A DNA stretch of 64,000 nt, taken from Hippasteria phrygiana. Its lineage: Eukaryota; Echinodermata; Asteroidea; Valvatida; Goniasteridae. Position 1 is the stretch's first letter; the number at the start of each line of letters is the position of its first letter. The DNA lies in the NCBI GenBank assembly GCA_037893225.1, contig JAZGUH010000145.1, positions 1,798,001 through 1,862,000 of the forward strand. The letters run 5' to 3'. The notes beneath the pieces were generated by a model that was not told the DNA's origin, ran no database searches, and was given only the letters and a program-made list of their open reading frames with translations. Of this stretch, positions 45,901 through 57,900 are shown piece after piece. Made by a program: the position numbers and the translations under genes.

Positions 45901-48900
45901 GACTGGACCTTGCCAGGGGTACAACCCATGATTTTTTCCATCTTAGTCTGGTTAAACTACTTAATCACAAAAATATGTCAAAATATTGCCTACATCATTG
46001 TTCCAGAACCATTTGTATCATTTTTTCCATTTTGATTTCTGAGAACCTTTAATACTTCTGTAAAAGTGTGGCTCAGATCAAGCAGGGGGTGGTAAAACAA
46101 TTTAAAAATTGTTGAAATGTATGTGTGGTGTTTCTTGTCTAGAACGTCCCCTGCGGTCTTTGTGCTGACCGTGATCTCCTTGCTGGTGTATGCTGTCGAT
46201 GTCTGCGTTCACATTGGCTTCCTCTCCTGGCGAGTGTTTTGGTCGCTGGACGAGAATAAATGGATCAGGTAAGAACTGAGAAGCCATGCTACAGAGGGTA
46301 TTACCACCCACTCCTCCTCCTCCCTCATAACTCATAAACATCCCCCCCCCCCCCCCCCCCCGATTTCTTTTTTTTAGAAATTGAAATCGCATTCATTTGA
46401 CAATTGGTGCTGACCTCCCCCTCTCGCTTTTAAATTTATTTATGGGTGAACAAAAATGAGATCACCTTTTTAGAAAAAGATTCCAGAGCCCAACAAATAA
46501 GCCTTTTGCGCGTTGATTTGCATAGATCCTTGTACCCCGTCTTCGCTCAATCTAAGATGCACAGCGTGCGCCGGTCGTTGCCAGACTGATCATTATTATG
46601 CACGTCAGTACCGTTGTTGCTAGACCACGTGATTCGGGGCAAGCCGCAACGTGGCGACGCACGGCCAGTGGTGGTTTCCCTGTCTGATATCTGGAACTAC
46701 CGCTGGGTGAAACAGCGCACGATAGAGATTGTCACCACTCTAAAACACAACAACTGCTCGAATTGTTACAGTACATGTTGTATGTTCTTCTCGAAACGCG
46801 GCCTATTTTTAGCAATTATAGTTTCTTTAATGGATAACAACTTCGAAGGTTGGAACGTGAAGAAACTGCAGACATTTCTTCAAGAGAGAGGGGTTTCAAT
46901 AACGGGTTACCTGAAGAAAGAACTGGTTGAACTGTGTGCAAGTGCGTGGCCAATCTGAAATTGACAACCGACCCGAATCGTTCAAGTCCCAACTTGACAA
47001 AAGATTGAAAGACGCTGGCTGCACATTTTCCGACCCATTTAATCTTCCTGGATTCACGAAGGATTTCTCGAATATACCAGATTATTTGATTTGTTTTCGA
47101 GCAGATTACGACCGGCGAAAACTTATTCGTAAAAATATAAAAAAACAATTTCTGCAAGACCAGTCACTTATGTAAAAACCGATAATGAGACCTTGCTCAA
47201 CGGAATCTTTCTTCATCCAACCTTTCCCACAAATACAAAAGGAATGGAAAGAGAGATTTTGTTGATGCCTTTACAAATCCTCCCCCTCCCCCCTCCCCCA
47301 GATAAGTTCGGACTCGCTGCGGCTACTTGTTGGAATGATCCATCAAAGAATCCAATGATTATTCTTCTAACGTAGCCAGCACATACCAGGACTGTCATCT
47401 TGCAGAAATGGTGGCTAAAACTGACTCCCTCGAAGCGTATTCCACTTTTTTAAAAAGAAAGAAATTACGCTTTGGGTGGGTCAGTCACACACCCACACGG
47501 CCGGCATACCCACCAACCTATTCGTAAATATATACAAAAACAATTTCTGCAAGACCAGTCACTTACGTAAAAACTGATAATGAGACCTTGCTCAACAGAA
47601 TCTTTCTTCCTCCAACCTTTCCCACAAATAAGAAAAGAATGGAAAGAGAGATTTTGTTGATGTCTTTAACAACCCCCACCCTCCCTACCCCCTAAACGAA
47701 CTTTGACTCACTGCGGCTATTTCCTGAGATGATCAACAAAATAAGATAATCTGATCATTCCTTGAATTTTGCCTGCACACACCGGTTCTTTCTTGCTATT
47801 TTCAAAATTTAAAAAGCACTTCATCTTGTAAAGAACAAGAAGTTCAACCAAAATTAACAATCGGTTAACCAAGGCCCTGAAACAAAAAGTTCCATCACAT
47901 TGACTCAACATCGTAACACATAGTCTGCATGTATGATTACGCCCCCTCCCAATAAAAACAAAAACAAAATTGTTCATCTCCACCGCGCTAGATGTCGAAG
48001 CTGGTATTGGGTCGGTGTAGTCATCTGTTGGCCCATTGCCACCGACGAAATGTTTGGAGCAAATGTAAGTATTGTAAGTTACATTCTCCGCCGAAAAGTC
48101 TTTTCTGGAGCAGTTTTTTTTCCAACGGAGACACTTCTCACGGTTTGACTTCGGCTTCGGAAAGGGTAGCCACAAACGCCATTCATGTGGAGACGGTCCG
48201 AAAAGCGCGAGTCGCTGTTGCATGTTTCGTAAGAACAGTGCTTCTTCGCAGGCATTCTCAAGCACTAAATCCCAGAAACTTCGTATTTTATGTTAATGTC
48301 TAGATTCTAACAATAACCAGTACTAGAGTCTGACAAAATCTGCGTGGAAATTTATCGTTTTAAAGTGACAAGAAACGTATGAATCGCGTACATGTACTTC
48401 GATCACGGCAAGTGGACACGTATGCGATATGCATTGACATTGTGTCTGCACGCGCGTATGCGAGAAAGCTTGCCCCGAATCATGTGTCGTCTGAGGCAAG
48501 TACCTGTCGGATCATTCACATGGTGGTACAAGTCCTTGTTGGCATGAGAGACTGAAAACATTTGCTCAGCAAAAAATCAGCTTTGTAATGACATAGGGGC
48601 CTATTGGGAAAATTACCGGAACTATATAGGGGCTGTGAAGTACTGGGAAACACATTTACATAAACAACTCCAAAATTCAATCAAAACTAAGTTTCTTTTT
48701 AGTTTGTTTCTTTCGCGGGAAAAATTATGAATGAGTGTTTTGCATACGTGTTGCACATACTAGTGAAGTACACGCGGGCGAATCGCAAGCTCGCGTGTGG
48801 TTTCGGGTTACAATGGGTTACATGTTGCGGGAATCCGGTTTTGGCGAACTGCGCATGCTCGAACCACATTCCCACGGGTACTCTGCGTGAATCAGCCTCG

Positions 48901-51900
48901 TACAATACATTTCTTTTTTATTTCGTTATCGCAACAGCAATGGATTTAGTGAAACGAAAAAACGACGCAATCGCAACGGCGATGGATTTGCGGCTAGCGA
49001 TGAGTTTGCTGGATGAATAGCGATGATCGCAAATTGACTCTTTAGTGAAATCGGTCCCAGGGGCCAATTTCATGGCGATGCTAAGCACAAAAATTTGCTT
49101 AGCATGAAAAGTCTTACTTGGTAAATACAGGATTACCAACCAAATTTTGATGTGAAGTGTATCGCTTGTGGCTGGCATTCAGCTGTTGTTTGCTTAGCAT
49201 GAAAATGCCATGACCTTTTGGCTGGTCACCTGTTTTAACTAAGCAAGACTTTTTGGTGCTAAGCAAATGTTTGTGCTTAACAGCTCTGTGAAATTGGTCC
49301 CTGCTTACTTTCCCCCTTTTAATTATGCGTCTTAAGTTGTTGTTTTAGCTTCTTGTGTTTTATGAAAACTAATTCAGTTCAATATATCAATCAACAAAAT
49401 TAGCTGGCCTAACGTTTAGAACTTCAACAGGTTCTTTCACAAAGGCAATATCATTATTTATTGTGTTTATTTCTTTTTTTTCTTCCAGAATGGAGTTTGT
49501 ATTCTTGTGCATGTTCTCCGTAGATTTTATAATGCTGGTCATTCAGGAAATCGTGCAAGTTGTAAGTATATCGATGATGAGGTAATTTTAATAATCTGCT
49601 TGTGGGTGATGTTAGATATACAGAGCCCTTGTGTCCTACACACACCCTACCAACGCTTGGGCAAAGTTTGAAACATGATTTGTTTGACTCATACATTTAC
49701 AGCGTATGTGACTATATGTAGGTCAATATCTTATTTTTGACTCGGTAGTATTATATAATGTGACTCAGAAAAATGTAAGTAGAATATTATGTTACTCAGT
49801 CACATGATGTGTGTGACTCGGTCACATATATGCTACTCAGTCACATGTTCTTATGTCTTGGTTACATTTTACTTGTGACTTGGTCACGTTATATGTTACT
49901 CAGTCACATGTTACTTGTGACTCAGTCAAATGGGGTGCCTTGGTTTTCTTGACTTGTCAGATCTCATATTTTGTTGCATATTACTTGATCAGAATTGGCT
50001 TTTTGTGCTCCAATAAACTTCCACTGTACATACAACAATATCAACCTCTGTGATTATAAACTTAAAATGGAAACAAATAAAGAGATTCTGATTCTAACAA
50101 CTGGCATCCAAAATCACATCTCCCTCTCTGTCTCCAAAATTACATCTGAATTCTTCAAACTGTTGGTGCACCTTGACATGTTGTACTTCTGAGTTCAATA
50201 TCTGTAAACTCAAATAGTGATTCATTAACACACATTGTGATTAACAACTTCATACTTCAATGCTCATTAAAGTCACAGCTTCCATTTTACTATTTCCCTT
50301 CGAAAATTACCATCTAGGGTTTGGCAGTTTCCCAGCAGGCAAAAGTTGGTTGGTTCAGTATGCTTATGTAATTGTTTAAATTCCTCCTACGCATCCTTAA
50401 CCCCATTCTTTTGCATACATTTTACTGTTTAAAGACTGCCTCTGAGGTGGATAAAGCATTTGTTCTAAAATTGCTTTAGTTGCAAAGATTAGTTCAAAAG
50501 TAGTATGAACACAAAATCCCTTGAAAATGTGCTGTTTGTCTGAAATCATTGACGAAAAACTATGGGCGTATTTGAAAACCTCTCGTGTTCACTGAACAGG
50601 AGAACGGGGTAACGGATGCCGAGAACACACGAACAATGTTCGCGAATGTGATTTTCACTCCCCACTGTCTAGGGAATGGATGAAGAAAAAGAAGAACAAA
50701 GATGGCTGACAGTGCAGGACATTTGTATATCCTCGGATCCTTCAAGAGAAGTTGTAGCAGACGGAAATAGCGGATCATGTTTTCAATTCGTCATCTTCAT
50801 CCGAAGAATCACACAACATAAAAGCTGTGAAGATTGTTTTGACTGTCGCTGCATCTTTCATGGGCGTCGCCATCTTGAATGGCGCCACCAAGCGCTCCGA
50901 CATGCACTTCCTTATTCAAAATCGGCGACCCGAGAACACTGTACTCGAGTCACTTGAGAACGGGGTTTGGAATACACCCTATGTGTACTTTCAGGTTTCC
51001 AACGGTCTGACTTTTCTGAACCAAACATTCTTCCCTGAAATGATTTTTGCCAATGATTTTCGGGCAAGGGATGGTCGTGTTTATTATTTTATTATACTTT
51101 TTAACAATCTTTCCAACTAGAGCAAGTTTATAGGATGAATACTTATTGTGGCCCAATTTTAATTTTGTTTTTATATCAACAGCGTCTTTTACAACCATTT
51201 CGATGTCTGCGGGCAGTCATCATCATATGCAAGTTGAAGAATGTTGGTCATATCTTCGATACCGTCCTCTCAATCATAATCAACCTTATCAAAGTGAGTC
51301 CGGCAATATGAAGCAAGATTGGGCAAGAGCTTTTGCTAGCTATTATTTTCATTTTTTTTAGCGCCAAATTCCCATAGACTTTGTAAACAGGGTTCTTTTT
51401 TTTCGGCGGAACTTTGGTCATTAACCCCTTGCGTACGGTTGACACAAATACGTGCAGATTGAAAATTGTCACCAGGCCGGTTGACTTCTATTTGTGTCAA
51501 TCTCTGCACTTTCAATCCATTATTGGGATATTGTGTACATTATGCTTGGCTGCACAAATCTCTTGTTTCCGTTTTGCTTGGCTGCATAACCTGACCTGGT
51601 GCCCTGGCGCCTCCCATCTAAAACCCGGGGTCAAGGGGTTAAACAACCTCACATCTTAAACTGAGCATAGACATAGATGCTATAGTGAAGTTGTGTGCCC
51701 AAGACTTCATGATGATGTAATACAGTGGAACGCCGCTATAACGAACATCGCAGGATCCACAGATTTTGTTCGGTATAGCGATCGTTTGGTATAGCGATTT
51801 CCAGCCGCCGGTTACTTAAGGACGACAATAAACATGCCGGCCATTGAATTATGTAATTACATGTTCATACTTTCTAAGCTTAACGAATTCTAAAGCAACA

Positions 51901-54900
51901 GTTGGCTTTTCTCTTCTATTCCTTGGGGAAATAATAGCCACCTGTCACTCTTCAACATAAAGCTGCGGCCGTTTGGGAATTAAACGGCCCAAATGCCGTC
52001 CTAAATTTTTAAACCCTTTCCCTTTTTTTCAACAACAATGTTCGGTAAGTTTTGTATACAAAATTTGGGAACCAAGGATGGTGTTCGGTATAGCTGAATG
52101 TTCGGTATAGCTGAATGTTCGGTATAGCGGTGTTCAGTATAGCAGCGTTCCAATGTAATATGTCACAGTCCCAGAGTGTGACTTTCCGGTCATTTCAATG
52201 GGCCGTGCATCAGGAAGAACAAAACCAGTTTCATGAAGACATTGTTTTCATTGTTGTCAAATGGATTAATTTTTTGACTCTCTACCACAGACATTTGTCA
52301 TCATCCTAATATTTATTATCCTGTTTTCTGCGATGGGGGTGCATCTCTTTGTCGATTCCTATCACTACATCGATTGCAATAGCACGGATACCAGCAACTG
52401 CACAGATAATGAGACCTTCAACATATACACGGGGTGAGTGTGGTATAGACTTCTTCGCAAATGTAAAAACCACCTGGTTGTGACGTCTCAACCAGGCGGT
52501 ATTTGCGATATTGTCTATGGTTATAAGAATTGTTTCCATGTAATCACAATGAACGCTGACAGCACACAAGATGGCAAATCACTGACTGTCATGGCAGAGT
52601 TGGTTTATGATTCAGCTGAAAAATGTTGCTGACAAATCAAAACAAAATTTCTCGCTAAAATGTTCCCCAACCCAGTCACAAGTCGCTAGAGTTATTTTTG
52701 AGTTACAGGCCCTTAAATATGACTGATACAGTGGAAATTAATAGGGACTGTCAAGGTTTTCACCCACATACATGTAATGTCTATATTCATCAGGATGTCA
52801 AAGTGAGTGATATACCAGAATGAAGAGCTTGCTTGCAAAAAGAAACAAGTAAAAAAAATGACTCATTTCGTAGGATCTGGTCACAAATGACATTTGTTGG
52901 TAGTTAAAACTTGTCTGAAATACTTCACATTAATAAAAATGTGTCATGGGTCAAATGTGTTGCACTCAAGCGGAGAGAACATCATGGCTCTTTGACAACT
53001 TGTGGTGACCATAGCGACTATATGAAAACCAGATTTAAAACGCCTTTAAGAGATTGATTTATCTTACAGAAAGAAATGTGGAAATCTTCCACTTTATGTC
53101 GGCATTACCATAAGATTGGTTGTAGACGACTGCACTTGTAAACAGGAGGTTGTGGGTTCAAGTCTTGCTTGTGTATGTTTGTGTATTTTTACCCACAGGC
53201 TCTACATATAGTGCTAAATACAAAGTCAGGAAAGAAAAAATGACACTTTTTAATTGAAAAAAAAATTAGATGGCCTGAAAAAAGTTCAAACCCTTTGTGA
53301 ATCTTTCTGAATTTGTTGTGTGAATCTTTCTGAAATTCCCGAAAGGTTTAAAATATTTTCAGAAATCTTTGACAATTTTTTGTAAAACATCAAAGATACT
53401 CCACAGTTGTATCTGTTCTCAAAGCTGCACTCTGCAGTTGAGTCAATTTGACAAACTATGCAATCTGATGCGTCTGGCAGGGTTCTGGCCAAAATGCCTG
53501 GGAGGGTTAGGGTTAACGGTTAGCAGAAAAGTTGTGCAGTTACCAGAAAATGTGCTATGGCCTGTGTATGCACGGAGATTTCTATTGTTGCATTGTTAGT
53601 TTAAGCAAATTCTGCCTCAGCAGTTAGCTTGTTGCTATGCTTTATAGAGCTTACGGTCTCTATGAAATGGATGGAGATTCTGTTAGCAGAAATTTGTCTG
53701 CTTAGCAACCCTATTTGGCCCTGGTCACACATTTCTAATTGAAACATTCTACTTTAGAGCCAAGATACACACATCCGCGTTTTTGCATCCCTGTGGAGAC
53801 ATGGCATTGTTCTCCCCTTTGTCCCTGTACTTAAGCAAACCCCCATAGACTTTGTACACAAAATTCCCTGCGGAGACAACCTAACCCATAGAATTGCCCT
53901 GTGGAGACCTATTCAGTCCCTTTGTCTCTATTGTTTTCATGTCTCCACAGGGTACGGTATATCTCTCCATGTTTGTGTGTATTTGAAATCCATTTCTAAT
54001 GAATGTCGTAATATATGTTCTTTATTTTAGTGCCTTTGATCACGTTGGCATCACGGCATTACGACTCTTTGTTTTGCTGTCGACTGAGAATTATCCAGTG
54101 AGTTGTACACAGTTGTTCTTTTTCTTCCCTTCTAGTGCCATTTACTTACATACACAGTTGAAATTCTCATCCCACATGTACTTTGAGTATACACTTCCAC
54201 ACAGCATGGGATATCTTGAATGCATGATCTGAGTAATGTAACTTGGTATACTGTAGCCTATGTGGGATCTAAAGAGTTAAAGATTCTGGGTAATTTGGTT
54301 TGCTTGGGCCACATAATGTTCACAACATGAATCTATGTCAAAAATAATATTCAAATGTGCCAGTCTTAACCCCATGTGTCTGGCAGTTATTGGTGGGTGC
54401 TGGTGTGCCAAGAATGGACTGTGCAGCCAAGCGTAAACACAAACAATAGGCACCACACTGAATAGAGTGCTCATATTCTTTGCACTTGGAGCCCCCCCCC
54501 CCTCCCCCATTTCATGTGAATGAAAGCTATGTTTGTAAAATCTCTATCTATTCATTACACTCGCTTTTCAAAAACAATGTAGTTGAAACATGAATGGTTT
54601 GAGTACGTGCAGAGATGCGCCTATACACATCAACCGGCCAGGTGGTCTTTTTCAAACCGCGGCTATGGCTGTCGTCTATATTCAAGAAGTTCAATCACTG
54701 ATGGACAACAGATTTGCGTGTGAGCTCCATGTCCATTTTTCTAACTGTAGTGATAGACATTACTAATCATGTGTGTTTTTACATCTGACAGGAAATCATG
54801 ATTCCAGCTTACAAGAAGAGCAGCTGGAGTTTCTTCTACTTCGGCATCTTTGTCTTTGTGGGTGTGTTCTTCCTGACGGCCATTCTCCTAGCTATCATTG

Positions 54901-57900
54901 TAGACAGCTACTGGTGAGTCTGTAACGTAGCAGGGCTGTAGTCGAGTCCCTGCAAGTCCTTTCACAAGTCCTTTCACACAAGTCCAGTCAGAAGTCCTTT
55001 CATAAAGCCGGTCACTAATAAATGGGATGAACAATGACAAAGGAATGCCCTTGTCAAAGCTCATTTGAATAGCTTGTGATTGGAATTGGGACTGGAGGGC
55101 TTGGGATGGACTTGCAGGGACTTGCAGGGACTTGTGATGGACTTGCAGGGACTTGTGATGGACTCGACTACATCCCTGGTCTGTAGTGATTACAATTGTT
55201 CACACCAAAATCCGCTGAAATCCACCATTTTGAATTCTAATACAGTACTTAATAATAATAACGGCCAGCATTTAGAATACTATTCTTAGTTAAACACAAT
55301 CAAAGCAATTACAATTATTATTATTACCCCTGTTCATCAGGCCTGTAATATTTCTTGAAACTTCTCAGCTCCCTGGGGAGTATACAGCCCCGGCTGCAAG
55401 TTAAGCACACTCCACTTTAGTACAGTTTAGTATATGTTCAACGTAGCAAACCAGTCACTCATCAAGGTATGGGTACTCATCAAGGTATGGGTACTCATCC
55501 CGACACTGAAAGTTCCATTACTTACGAGTCTGAAATTTTAAAGATTTAATTTTTTTGGAAAAGATAAACCCTTTTGCCTTGAAGTTGCACCGTACGAGCA
55601 TTGGACATTCATAAACAAGAAGACATCACATAAATTATTCACAAATTTCAGGAAATATTTTGTGGATTGTTTGACGAATTATTCGTATCCTCATTGAGTG
55701 ATCCCCACAATGTCGCTTCCCAGGTTGTATCGTAAAATTGGGTGTGATCCCTGGCTATACAGCATTCTGGGTTTATGACTTCTGACTATGCGCCTACCGA
55801 ACAAAGATACTGACAATTTGGGAGACCGCCAACATAGGGCAAGATACATGTAGCTCAGTTGGTAGAGTACTGGTACTGTATTCCGGAGGTCACAGGTTTA
55901 AATCCCGCTCCTGCCAGATTTCTTTGTTCACTTTGAAGAAATATTTTCTTTGTTAGAAGCTTTAAATACAATTCATGACTGTTCCCCAAAACTGCCTGTA
56001 CATGGAGAAATCATGTATGTATGTCATGACACTACTCTCAGTAAATATCTGAAAAGAGCAGACTTGACTTTTTGTGTGGCTAAAAGGCGGAGAATGTTTT
56101 GGTTTTGTATTATGTAAATCAGGGAGTTTGCCAAGAAGCATGTGAAGAAAGAGCGATCCAGGGAGCGTGCAGAGCTAGCCAAGGCCTGGAACCTGATGGA
56201 CCCTCTAGGCAAGGGTAGCTTGCCCATCTATGATGAGAAGTTTATTAGACTCTTCAAAATACTCAAACCGCAGGTATGTACATGTGTGTGGGTCCAGGGC
56301 TTTAAAAACGGTGTCCAAATTTGCTGTAAATTGAAGAAAAAAAGTTGTCCTATTCATTGCACTTGCCCCCCTCCCCCTTCCGTGTGAATGAAAGCTTTGT
56401 TTGAAAAAGCTCCATCTATTCATTGCACTCCCATTCAAGAACAATATGGTTGAAACATGAATGGATTGAGTATATGCAGGAATGCGCATATAGATGACAA
56501 CCAGCCAGGTGTTCTTTTTCAAACCTTGACCATGGCCGTTTGTAGGAATGAACATATGTACGCATCAACATGTTTAATGCTGTAATTATGCTGCATGTTC
56601 CACTGAAACCACAAATGTTTATATAGACCTTTTTCACACATGTAACCAGATAGCATGACATGTAAAACCTATTATAACACCTCATCCACAGATTCTGTGT
56701 CTTGATTGGCCGAGAGCGAGTCACATGGCATTTTCTATTTTTGCTATCTTCCTGTGCACGGCCAAAAGTACTATACCCATAGCAACCAAAGTACTGTACC
56801 ATTGTGTGCAGATGCATGCGGGTGTGCGCGTTGAGCGTTGCGCGTAACGCGTATTGTTCCGAACTGCCAGCGCTGGGTTCAAACATTTCGTTAAGGGGTG
56901 GTTTTGAAAAGAGCAGATAAATTTTCCACTAATTTTGTATTGAAATAGAAGTCCTTTTTAACTGTATTTAGATTTAAATAATGTTAACATTTTACAATCA
57001 AGCAGAATCTGTGGGTGAGGTGTTATAAAACAAATGTTTACTGCTTTATGTCGTAGTGTAGTAAAACTAGCCTCCCTCTGTGATCCATGCAGCATTCTAT
57101 TTTACCTCGGCTTCACCTCAGGAAAATATAATGCTCCATGGATCACCTCCGGAGACTAGTTTTACTACACCACTTGAAGCAGTAAATATTTGTATACCAT
57201 GAGTGAACTGCCATAGAATGATCATAGTATGCGTTTTATATGGGCCAGGTTAAACCACATCTGCATCACGCTTGACTGGTTTACTGGAATGATTACTTCG
57301 TTAGCATCATTGCACTATCCAGTCCATGATGACGTGTAAGAGCTCAATACCCATCACTGAAGAGGAATCATGTTTATTTCTCTTCAAATTCATTCCAGTG
57401 TTTAGTGCAAATTGTGTATTCATCTTGAAGTGACAACAGCATTAAGATGTTTGATCCTCAAGTTAATCCTTGTATTTCAGAACACAGATGAGATGAACAT
57501 GCAGCTGATTTCATATCTAGACAGCAACCAAGACGAGGTCATCGACTCCTTAGAATGGACCATTAGACTCAACGAGGCACTCAGCTTTGAGTTTGAGATG
57601 GATGAAATACAAGATATGGTAAGAGTAAGACGTTGTTTAAACTCTCACAGTGAAAATGTTTGAAAATCCAACCTTTGGCATTTGTCAGTTTTGTATTACA
57701 TTACAACGAAAGACATGATCAGATTGTATATGTGCCCAAAGAGTAAACTAAAGATTAGCTTAGCACACCCCTGTAAACTTGTGAAAACTTTAAGGGTTAC
57801 ATAATTTGTAGCATGTCCTGCGGCCAATTTCACAAAACCTTGCACATTTGCCATAACTGCACTGATGCCACATTTTATTGCGTAAGTTGTCAACATCTGT

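Larger units (their letters stand above)
46620..48490. mobile_element. Decayed DNA transposon with THAP and SAP-like remnants
   Basis: GTGATTCGGGGCAAGC at 46630-46645 and its inverse GCTTGCCCCGAATCATGTG at 48470-48488 could be inverted ends. Between them are a SAP-like segment on the + strand (46830-47170) and a THAP zinc-finger remnant on the - strand (47930-48261), pointing toward each other. THAP domains are typical of P and Kolobok type transposases. Target duplication not found. The element lies wholly inside intron 4. Confidence 0.6.

Noticed and set aside
46102..46392. Glycine-rich minus-strand ORF
   Set aside because: Caused by a C homopolymer opposite channel exon 4; the real coding strand is +.
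55838..55915. Functional tRNA gene
   Set aside because: Six extra bases between the acceptor stem and D arm and a mismatched acceptor stem; more likely a SINE head or pseudogene.
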